7,224 nt of DNA, from the NCBI GenBank assembly GCA_003136915.1, contig PLEB01000157.1, forward strand, positions 11,827-19,050, given 5' to 3'. The DNA is from Chitinophagaceae bacterium (lineage in GTDB: Bacteria > Bacteroidota > Bacteroidia > Chitinophagales > Chitinophagaceae). Positions 1 through 6,016 of the stretch are shown in pieces. Both the position numbers and the translations under genes were made by a program. Below the pieces are notes generated by a model that saw nothing but the letters and a program-made list of their open reading frames with translations, made no database searches and had not been told where the DNA came from. Each line of letters starts with the position of its first letter. The stretch's first letter is position 1.

Positions 1-2456
1 TCCAACTTCAAACTAATATTTCTCCCCATATTATAAATCCCATGAAACGGTCGCGGGTCATCGGGATAAGGCTCGAAATATTTCAGACGGCTTAAATGAT
101 CCTGGTAAGCCACATCAAAAAGATTATTGGCCATGATATAAATATTTATGATCGTCCGGTCATTCTTATTGGTAATTCCTGTTCCTGCTCCGAGGTTGAT
201 CAGGGTATATCCCGGCGTGCGTGTTTCGGTATTGTCCGCCAGGTAAACCCTGTTCTGGGTACCATACCAGGCTGCCTGGACCTTAACAAAACCATTTACG
301 AAGTGGTGCTGTTTGTTTTCAAATTCATATTTCAACTCAGACAAGCCATGAACCGGGGGTATCATCGGAAGATACCGGTTGCTGTCATTCTGCATTTTGC
401 CCGCGGCCCGCAATTGATCTCCATAAACAACAGATATGCTGTTCTCGAAATGCAGAGGTTTAACCGGGTGAATGTCCACACTGAATTCACCACCGTATAA
501 AGCAGCTGCACCCTGTTGGAATTCATATACCGTGTTGTTCTGCATCATGGAATCCTTGCCGTTCGCTCCTAATAATTTTTCATTGAAAATATAATTGGAG
601 ATCCGGTTATAAAAAATACTTCCGTTGATGACTGCGTACCGCGAAGTATAGGCAAAGCCGCCATCTTCCTGGAGACTGAACTCCGGTTTAAATGAAGCAT
701 TACCGATTTGAAAGATACCGGTTCCGGGATGGACACCGTTGGCTGAGATCTCTGATATATTCGGCGCCCGGTATCCTCTTGAGATGTTTAGCTTGGCAGA
801 CCATTTATTGGAAAAAGCATAAGTGGCGCCAAAACTACCAGACACGCCGGAATATACATGATGATAATTAGAAAATGGTTTGGGAGCACCTACAGTGTCT
901 GCGCCATACACCGGCATGTCGAAGTGTGTGACCGGATTTTCTCCGGTATACAATTCCTGGTTGCTGAATGAACGGCTGTCGTACCGGACCCCACCAGAGA
1001 GATCCAGGTTATTGAAAGTTTTCTTAATCATGGCAAAGGGCCCAAGATCGAATTGATGATAATTTGGAATGATAAATTCTGTGCCATTGGTTGTTGTGTT
1101 TTGCTGATACATCCCATTGATGCCCATAGTGAGATCCCATCCTTTGAAAGTCGGAAAATAATATTTCAGATCATACACATAGGAATTTAGCTGCAGGTAC
1201 AATCCCGGTATCTCCGGCATTTGCGGGTGGCTGTATTCCCGTCGTACACTTCGCTGGAAACCCAGGTTGAGCCCAATTCTTCCATTACCAACGATAAAAT
1301 TGCTCGTAGAATAAATCCGGTAATGCTGCACGTGCTGATGCAATGGAGTGATGGCATAAGATTTTAGTTCCGCATCACTTACAATCGGGCGGATCGTATC
1401 GGCTTCCGTTATTTGTTTTGTGAACTTACGGGTCGCAGAGTCGCGGCTCCCATCCGGAATTTCCTGAAGATCATCGAACAGGGACATGCTCAGGTGTGAA
1501 TACCCGAATGCCCGGTGAAGACCAAAGGTAAGGCTCGCATCGTTTTCCTGAAATGCGGTTCCATATACTCTTCCATCAACTGGATCCTGGTAATTGGTGG
1601 CTTCCTTATGCGAAACACGGCCCATCCACTCAAACCCATTGGACGTGCCGCCGACCATGCCCGATCCGCCGAACATGCCGTTATTGGTTTGATATTCTGC
1701 TACCACATCGCCGATCACTTTTCCATCCGGTGCAGCAGGCGTCGGGATCAGGTTGACCACACCCGCAAGCGCATCAGATCCATAGGTTAAACTGGCTGGC
1801 CCCTTAATCACCTCTACCCGGTCAACCCCGTATTGATCCACTTCAATTCCATGTTCATCCCCCCATTGCTGGCCTTCCTGCCGCACACCATCGTAAAGAG
1901 TAAGGATCCGGTTAAATCCCAGACCACGGATAAAGGGTTTGGAAACATTCGGACCGGTAGTAAGCGCGGAAACACCGGGAACCTTCGCAATCGCATCAAT
2001 AATATTGGTACTCAGGTTATCTACAATGCTCGCATGATTGATAGCCACAATTGGAACAGGGCTTCTCCGGATCTGGGTGGCTTTGGACAAGCCTGTAATC
2101 ACAACCGGGCTTTCTTCAAAGTATTGTTGTAATAACATAAAATCCATTTCCGTTGCGCCCGAGATCGTTACGTTCCTGGTTAGTGAGGTAAACCCGATAG
2201 CGTGCGCTTCAATAAGATAAGTTCCTGAAGGAAGATTAGAAAAATGATAATGGCCCGAGGCATCAGCAATGGCCCCCAGCTTAAGGTCCGCTAAATAAAC
2301 CGTCGCCGCGGAAATCGGTTTTCCGGTAGCGCTATCGAGTACCTTCCCTGAAAGCGAGCCACTGATTCCTATAAAGGACCGCTTGAGCGAAGTAATCTGG
2401 CTGAAAGAACAAGTTAGGGACAAACCAAAAAAGGCAAAAAGTACTAATGATTTCAT
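1..2456 (-). CDS. TonB-dependent outer-membrane receptor, 3' end cut by window edge
   Basis: The reading frame is open without a stop for 818 codons from the ATG at 2456 to the left edge. I translated it throughout and saw no frameshift. It begins with a signal peptide (hydrophobic residues about 4-16, probable cleavage near SFSQ, 17-20). Next comes a carboxypeptidase-like regulatory domain (about 36-110, GKVLDSATGKPISAATVYL), typical of Bacteroidota receptors. The plug domain (about 125-240) contains RVEVIKGPASLTYGSDALAG (213-232). The 22-strand beta-barrel fills the rest, with RGYRAPNISE (560-569) and NIYIMANNLFD (771-781). The last visible residues, GRNISLKL, look like the final barrel strand, so only a few residues should be missing. 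Such receptors use TonB-ExbBD energy to import metal chelates, cofactors or glycans. The motif around SANGVHPGTGIFQIGN (571-586) and the segment HQHVQH (373-378) recall ZnuD-type metal receptors, but the substrate is not established. The class call is very secure; the substrate is a weak inference. Confidence 0.96.
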   Translation of the reverse strand, partial: MKSLVLFAFFGLSLTCSFSQITSLKRSFIGISGSLSGKVLDSATGKPISAATVYLADLKLGAIADASGHYHFSNLPSGTYLIEAHAIGFTSLTRNVTISGATEMDFMLLQQYFEESPVVITGLSKATQIRRSPVPIVAINHASIVDNLSTNIIDAIAKVPGVSALTTGPNVSKPFIRGLGFNRILTLYDGVRQEGQQWGDEHGIEVDQYGVDRVEVIKGPASLTYGSDALAGVVNLIPTPAAPDGKVIGDVVAEYQTNNGMFGGSGMVGGTSNGFEWMGRVSHKEATNYQDPVDGRVYGTAFQENDASLTFGLHRAFGYSHLSMSLFDDLQEIPDGSRDSATRKFTKQITEADTIRPIVSDAELKSYAITPLHQHVQHYRIYSTSNFIVGNGRIGLNLGFQRSVRREYSHPQMPEIPGLYLQLNSYVYDLKYYFPTFKGWDLTMGINGMYQQNTTTNGTEFIIPNYHQFDLGPFAMIKKTFNNLDLSGGVRYDSRSFSNQELYTGENPVTHFDMPVYGADTVGAPKPFSNYHHVYSGVSGSFGATYAFSNKWSAKLNISRGYRAPNISEISANGVHPGTGIFQIGNASFKPEFSLQEDGGFAYTSRYAVINGSIFYNRISNYIFNEKLLGANGKDSMMQNNTVYEFQQGAAALYGGEFSVDIHPVKPLHFENSISVVYGDQLRAAGKMQNDSNRYLPMIPPVHGLSELKYEFENKQHHFVNGFVKVQAAWYGTQNRVYLADNTETRTPGYTLINLGAGTGITNKNDRTIINIYIMANNLFDVAYQDHLSRLKYFEPYPDDPRPFHGIYNMGRNISLKL

Positions 2457-2535
2457 GTGTTGAGATTATTTCTGTTCCAAACACCATAATGCATGAAGGC
2501 AAATAGTGCTCCGAATAAATATTTTAGCCAAATCC

Positions 2536-2877
2536 TTAAGAACAGAAATCTACTGGGGGTCCGCGTACGCCTGTATGGGGCAGGTACCTGAAAACAAATT
2601 TGCAAAGCGGCACAGCATATGTATACCGGATAAAAGAAACGAATGGAACCTCTGCCGGCTGAATATCAGAAAGAAAAGGAGCAACAACAACCAAATCTTC
2701 ACAATGACAATGAAATCCCGAAGCGAAAATCTGCTGCACCGGCTGATTATTTGCTCTTTCCGTATCCTTGTGATTTGCCAGCAGGTCGTGAAGAAACCTT
2801 TTTGGCGTCACGCAAAAAGTAAACAACAACAGGAAAAATGCTGCGGAAAGTCTTCTTATAAATTGCGGTTGCCTCAA
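2536..2877 (-). CDS. small exported His/Cys protein encoded upstream of the TonB-dependent receptor
   Basis: This 113-residue protein has unknown function. The chosen start is a TTG at 2877. No ATG, GTG or TTG exists between it and the in-frame stop upstream, which is the thiolase stop codon; an ATT at 2896-2898 is the only other conceivable start. The N-terminus has a basic stretch (RQPQFIRR, 2-9) and a hydrophobic core (10-23), so it looks like a signal peptide or membrane anchor. The mature part carries LHDLLANHKDTE (29-40), an HCHCE cluster (56-60), further Cys at 92 and 112, and RGPP (105-108) near the C-terminus. From memory, Bacteroidota genomes have short secreted proteins of this style (HxxxxxHxDT, a His/Cys cluster, terminal RGPP or RAPP) encoded next to TonB-dependent receptors. 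The receptor begins 79 nt downstream on the same strand, which suggests co-expression. A periplasmic or surface role in metal handling is inference. A 124-codon frame on the opposite strand covers the same DNA but has no such features. Confidence 0.72.
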   Translation of the reverse strand: MRQPQFIRRLSAAFFLLLFTFCVTPKRFLHDLLANHKDTERANNQPVQQIFASGFHCHCEDLVVVAPFLSDIQPAEVPFVSFIRYTYAVPLCKFVFRYLPHTGVRGPPVDFCS

Positions 2878-2907
2878 TGAATAATCGAATTTATCAATTC
2901 CTAGTCT

Positions 2908-2927
2908 TTATTGAATATTTTCAATAA
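2908..2927. repeat. perfect AT-rich inverted repeat at the thiolase stop codon
   Basis: The arms TTATTGAA and TTCAATAA are perfect 8-nt reverse complements around a 4-nt TATT centre. The leftmost three bases are the thiolase stop codon read on the minus strand. The stem is weak (AT-rich) and no T-run follows in the minus direction, so it is a poor intrinsic terminator. It could be a partial attenuator, a protein site or chance. Confidence 0.4.
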
Positions 2928-4086
2928 CGCCTGCAATTCCCTGGCCACCACCAACACAAGCGGTTACGATGCCGAATTTTTTATTCAGCCTTTTCATATC
3001 ATGCGTTATCTGGACAGTGAGCTTACAACCCGTGCAGCCCAGCGGGTGACCCAGCGCAATAGCTCCCCCATTAATATTGACCAGCGCGGGATTCAATCCC
3101 AGCTTGCGGATCACTGCAAGCGACTGACTGGCAAATGCTTCATTTAATTCAATCAGGTCGATTTGGGAAAGATTCATGCCCACCTGCTTCAACACTTTGG
3201 GAACAGCTTCTACCGGGCCCACGCCCATAATTCTCGGATGAACGCCGGCACTGGCACAGCCGACAAGCCTCGCGATCGGTTTGAGTCCAAGCTGCTTCAG
3301 CAATCTTTCACTCATGACGATAACAAAAGCAGCGCCATCGCTGGTTTGGGATGAATTACCTGCGGTAACAGATCCGTTTGCGGCAAAAACGGGCTTCAGC
3401 TTTGCCAGCGCAGCTGCCGAAGTATCCGGTCGCGGACCTTCATCGGTATCCACTATAAATTCTCTTTTTTGTTTTTTGCCCTGTATATCCAGATAAACTT
3501 CTTCCACTTTCACCGGAAGGATTCCCGGCTTAAAATATCCCTGCTTTATTGCGTTAATTGCCTTTTGATGTGACTGATAAGAAAACTCGTCCTGATCTTC
3601 CCGGCTTACCTGATATTCTTTAGCCACAGCCTCCGCTGTAAGTCCCATGCTGAGGTAATAATCGGGATCATCCGAAGCAATGGAATAGGCTGGAACGGGC
3701 TTCCAGCCGGCAGTAGGCACCATACTCATACTCTCTGTGCCGCCGGCAATAATGCATTCCGCCATTCCTGTCCGAATTTTTGCCGTGGCAATAGCTATGC
3801 TCTCCAATCCGCTTGCACAATAACGGTTAACGGTAACGCCGGGTGCATGAATACCCACGGCGCGCGCAGCAATGATACGTCCCACCTGCAATCCCTGTTC
3901 AGCTTCCGGAACAGCATTACCCACGATCACATCATCTACCTGCTTTGGATCCAGTTGCGGAACAGAAGCCAACAAACCCTTGATCACTTCAATAGCAAGA
4001 TCGTCCGGCCTGTAAAACCGGAATCCGCCTCTCTTGGATTTCCCGACGGCCGTACGATAGCCGGCTACGATATAGGCTTCCTGCAT
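2908..4086 (-). CDS. fadA: acetyl-CoA C-acyltransferase (3-ketoacyl-CoA thiolase)
   Basis: This 392-residue cytoplasmic thiolase II family enzyme cleaves 3-ketoacyl-CoA with CoA to give acetyl-CoA and a shortened acyl-CoA, the last step of fatty acid beta-oxidation. The nucleophilic Cys90 lies in [12 protein letters not shown]. The other active-site elements are NEAF (315-318), [14 protein letters not shown] with His347, and the acid/base Cys377 in TACVGGGQG. Length matches the family (about 390). The start is set at the ATG at 4086, giving [16 protein letters not shown], the usual thiolase N-terminus. An in-frame GTG at 4128 would add 14 unconserved residues and would lie upstream of the predicted promoter -7 element. 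No FadB partner is present in the window. The downstream small exported protein starts only 30 nt after the stop. The symbol fadA is by function; biosynthetic acetyl-CoA acetyltransferase activity cannot be excluded from sequence alone, though the residues around the active site favour the degradative type. Confidence 0.95.
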   Translation of the reverse strand: MQEAYIVAGYRTAVGKSKRGGFRFYRPDDLAIEVIKGLLASVPQLDPKQVDDVIVGNAVPEAEQGLQVGRIIAARAVGIHAPGVTVNRYCASGLESIAIATAKIRTGMAECIIAGGTESMSMVPTAGWKPVPAYSIASDDPDYYLSMGLTAEAVAKEYQVSREDQDEFSYQSHQKAINAIKQGYFKPGILPVKVEEVYLDIQGKKQKREFIVDTDEGPRPDTSAAALAKLKPVFAANGSVTAGNSSQTSDGAAFVIVMSERLLKQLGLKPIARLVGCASAGVHPRIMGVGPVEAVPKVLKQVGMNLSQIDLIELNEAFASQSLAVIRKLGLNPALVNINGGAIALGHPLGCTGCKLTVQITHDMKRLNKKFGIVTACVGGGQGIAGVIENIQ

Positions 4087-4110
4087 AAAATAAATTGAGT
4101 GATTGCATCC

Positions 4111-4142
4111 CAAAGATAGATTGTTCACGGACTTACCACAAA
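4111..4142 (-). promoter_or_regulatory. predicted Bacteroidota promoter for the thiolase gene
   Basis: On the minus strand a TATCTTTG (4118 down to 4111) matches the Bacteroidota -7 consensus TAnnTTTG exactly. A TTTG (4142 down to 4139) lies 20 nt upstream, matching the -33 element. Transcription should start about 5-8 nt after the -7, near 4103-4106. That leaves a leader of roughly 20 nt before the ATG at 4086 and supports that start over the GTG at 4128. The same transcript may continue into the small exported protein and the receptor, since I found no TAnnTTTG match immediately upstream of either. Confidence 0.7.
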
Positions 4143-4163
4143 AAAGCTACTGTTAAAGTGGTA

Positions 4164-4171
4164 TATCTTTG
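4164..4171 (+). promoter_or_regulatory. predicted -7 element facing pyrD
   Basis: TATCTTTG on the plus strand fits the Bacteroidota -7 consensus TAnnTTTG and is the same octamer used in the divergent thiolase promoter. A convincing TTTG about 20 nt upstream is lacking, so the promoter may be weaker or helped by a regulator. Transcription would begin around 4177-4180, giving a leader of about 60 nt before pyrD. Confidence 0.5.
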
Positions 4172-4191
4172 CCCGGTTTAGATAAAAAACC

Positions 4192-4224
4192 ATGACTGCC
4201 AATTTTTTAATTTTTAATTTTTAA
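4192..4224 (+). other. ten-codon upstream reading frame in the pyrD leader
   Basis: Within the predicted pyrD leader an ATG at 4192 opens a frame encoding MTANFLIFNF, ending at a TAA 15 nt before the pyrD ATG. It reads through the AT-rich repeat. It could be a translated leader peptide or simply a chance product of the repeat; nothing in the sequence shows that it is translated. Confidence 0.25.
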
Positions 4225-4229
4225 TTTTT
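4201..4229 (+). repeat. tandem AATTTTT repeat in the pyrD leader
   Basis: Four head-to-tail copies of AATTTTT are present, the first with one extra T, ending 10 nt before the pyrD start codon. The transcript would carry a long U-rich, unstructured stretch right upstream of the start. That suits initiation in Bacteroidota, where Shine-Dalgarno pairing is rare and AT-rich leaders are favoured. Slippage in the repeat could change the leader length. Confidence 0.8.
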
Positions 4230-4239
4230 ACTTTCCCTC

Positions 4240-5337
4240 ATGTACAAATGGTTGCGCAACTTATTGTTTCTTTTCCCTCCTGAAACTGTGCACCATTTTT
4301 CCATGAGTTTTCTGGGACTGTTTTCTGCCAATGGATTTACACGCAAACTTCTCCGCCGGCGCTTTTCCCTTTATGATCCGGCCCTGGAAAGAAAATTCGC
4401 GGGATTGTCTTTTAAAAATAACATAGGACTCGCTGCCGGGTTCGATAAAAATGCGCTCTACCTGCAAAGTCTTGAAACGCTAGGATTCGGATTTGTGGAA
4501 ATCGGGACCGTTACACCCATCGCCCAGCCAGGAAATCCTGGCCCAAGGCTGTTACGGTTAAAAAGAGACCGGGCCCTGATCAACCGCATGGGTTTTAATA
4601 ACGATGGGGCTGACCGGGTGGCTGATCGATTAAAAAAATGGAAGGAAAAAAACCCGGACCAGGCAAAGAGCCGGCTCGTGATTGGTGGAAATATTGGAAA
4701 AAATAAGTTGACCCCCAATGAAGATGCATGGAAAGATTATGAGACCTGTTTTCTGAAACTTTTTTCTTACGTCGATTATTTCGTGGTGAACGTTAGTTCT
4801 CCGAATACCCCCGGTCTTCGGGAGCTGCAGGAAAAAGAATCCCTGCGCAGGATCCTCACCTGTTTACAAAAAAGCCGCCCGCAACAGGAAAGTCCTAAAC
4901 CAATCCTGCTGAAAATTGCGCCGGACCTGGATTTTAAACAGATCGATGAAGTGCTTTCACTGGCGATGGAAATTCATCTCGACGGACTGGTCGTATGCAA
5001 TACCACAATATCCAGGGAAGGACTTATCACAGCAGAAGATCAACTTGAACGGATCGGTGCCGGAGGATTAAGCGGAAAGCCATTGCAGCAAAGATCCACT
5101 GAACTTGTTCGTTATATTTCTAAGGCTACCCACAATCAGATCCCCATCATGGCGTCAGGTGGCATTTTTAATGCAGAGGATGCGATGGAAAAAATAAATG
5201 CGGGAGCATCCCTGGTGCAGGTATGGACGGGATTTATTTATGAAGGTCCGGCTATTGCCAGGAGAATTCTAAACGCTCAGATTAATTTCAATATGGCGGA
5301 TGCGGCCACCGCAGCCGTTTCAGAACGCAGCCGGTGA
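4240..5337 (+). CDS. pyrD: dihydroorotate dehydrogenase (quinone), class 2
   Basis: This 365-residue FMN enzyme oxidises dihydroorotate to orotate in de novo pyrimidine synthesis and passes electrons to membrane quinones. The class 2 hallmark is the N-terminal hydrophobic/amphipathic segment (MYKWLRNLLFLFPPETVHHF, 1-20) that docks the enzyme on the inner membrane. Core motifs follow: GLAAGFDKNA (63-72, FMN/orotate Lys70), FVEIGTVTP (85-93), NRMGFNNDG (115-123), and NVSSPNTPGLREL (184-196) with catalytic Ser187, the class 2 base. Next are LLKIAPDL (223-230), VCNTT (252-256), GGLSGKP (275-281), MASGGI (304-309) and VQVWTGFIYEGP (326-337). The family fold normally ends near residue 347; the last 18 or so residues are an extension that overlaps the convergent rsmE gene. 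The ATG at 4240 gives the expected N-terminus. The gene stands alone here rather than in a pyr cluster. Confidence 0.97.
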   Translation: MYKWLRNLLFLFPPETVHHFSMSFLGLFSANGFTRKLLRRRFSLYDPALERKFAGLSFKNNIGLAAGFDKNALYLQSLETLGFGFVEIGTVTPIAQPGNPGPRLLRLKRDRALINRMGFNNDGADRVADRLKKWKEKNPDQAKSRLVIGGNIGKNKLTPNEDAWKDYETCFLKLFSYVDYFVVNVSSPNTPGLRELQEKESLRRILTCLQKSRPQQESPKPILLKIAPDLDFKQIDEVLSLAMEIHLDGLVVCNTTISREGLITAEDQLERIGAGGLSGKPLQQRSTELVRYISKATHNQIPIMASGGIFNAEDAMEKINAGASLVQVWTGFIYEGPAIARRILNAQINFNMADAATAAVSERSR

Positions 5338-5984
5338 TCGCCGAGACTAACAGCAATAAACCTGGACTGAATTGCCATTTGGATTTCCTCTTCTGTAAAA
5401 TCCCCTTCGGGACCAACCAGTATAAGTTGGGATGAAAGTGTGGTATTGATCATCTCACTCAATTGTCTTCTTTCTCCCGCACCACAATGCGCAATAAATT
5501 TCTGGTCAGCAATAACCTGTTCAATGAATTCCAGGAAGTCAATCGGATCCTTTAGTTCAGGCATCCAGCATTGCTGGGACTGAACGAGGGCGCTCTCTAC
5601 AATTGACTTCATTCTATCCTTTCTGAATTGCTGCTTTTCCGTCCTGCTGCATTTCAGCGGAATGATTTCCCCTATCCCCAATTCAGTTGCTTTTTCCAGG
5701 AACCACTCAAAGCGGTTATTGTTTTTCAACAAGGAAAGGGCAACCGTTATCCGGCGGGGGTCCTGTGGTTTTTGTAATTTATCTGATATCCTGACCAGGC
5801 AGCGTTTTTTGTGTGCTTCCAGGACCCTTGCTTTTGCCTGGAGGCCGCGGCCATCGGTAAGCGTCAGGCTATCACCTTTTTGCATTCGGAGTACCTGCAC
5901 AATATGGCGGGAAGAAGGTTCATCCAAATTAAATTCTTCCGCAATGCGGCTCAGGGAAGCAAAATAAAAATAAGCTCCGGACAT
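5277..5984 (-). CDS. rsmE: 16S rRNA (uracil(1498)-N3)-methyltransferase
   Basis: This 235-residue SPOUT-class methyltransferase uses S-adenosylmethionine to methylate N3 of U1498 in 16S rRNA, in the decoding region of the 30S subunit. The N-terminal PUA-like RNA-binding part includes SRHIVQVLRMQKGD (25-38) and TDGRG (43-47). The C-terminal SPOUT domain includes FLEKATELGIGEIIPL (95-110), VQSQQCWMPEL (134-144), the cofactor-loop motif LVGPEGDFTEEE (189-200) and the knot motif SLGDHRLRSETAAVAA (213-228). Length is normal for the family. The ATG at 5984 is 32 nt after the dnaB stop on the same strand, so both are probably co-transcribed. The 3' end overlaps the pyrD tail by 61 nt. Because the overlap covers the conserved RSETAA knot, rsmE is the gene constrained there. 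Confidence 0.96.
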   Translation of the reverse strand: MSGAYFYFASLSRIAEEFNLDEPSSRHIVQVLRMQKGDSLTLTDGRGLQAKARVLEAHKKRCLVRISDKLQKPQDPRRITVALSLLKNNNRFEWFLEKATELGIGEIIPLKCSRTEKQQFRKDRMKSIVESALVQSQQCWMPELKDPIDFLEFIEQVIADQKFIAHCGAGERRQLSEMINTTLSSQLILVGPEGDFTEEEIQMAIQSRFIAVSLGDHRLRSETAAVAASAILKLI

Positions 5985-6016
5985 AAACGTGAAGGTAATA
6001 AGAGCACAGGAGGCTG

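Noticed and set aside
96..500. A 134-codon plus-strand frame
   Set aside because: It lies antisense to the beta-barrel of the receptor, whose minus-strand translation is continuous and clearly homologous to TonB-dependent receptors.
2406..2456. Lipoprotein signal in the receptor because of Cys16 (LSLTC)
   Set aside because: The residues before the Cys do not fit a lipobox (Thr at -1, Leu at -2, Ser at -3), and beta-barrel receptors use ordinary signal peptides.
2506..2880. A 124-codon plus-strand frame opposite the small exported protein
   Set aside because: It starts with GTG, has no recognisable domain or signal peptide, and opposes the co-oriented minus-strand gene, which has a plausible signal peptide and His/Cys motifs.
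4087..4128. Extending the thiolase to an upstream GTG at 4128
   Set aside because: The extra 14 residues are not part of the thiolase N-terminus, and the predicted -7 element would fall inside the coding sequence.
5300..5345. Possible hairpin terminator between pyrD and rsmE (CACCG / CGGTG arms)
   Set aside because: The arms are short, the loop is long, there is no T-run, and the DNA is coding on one or both strands.
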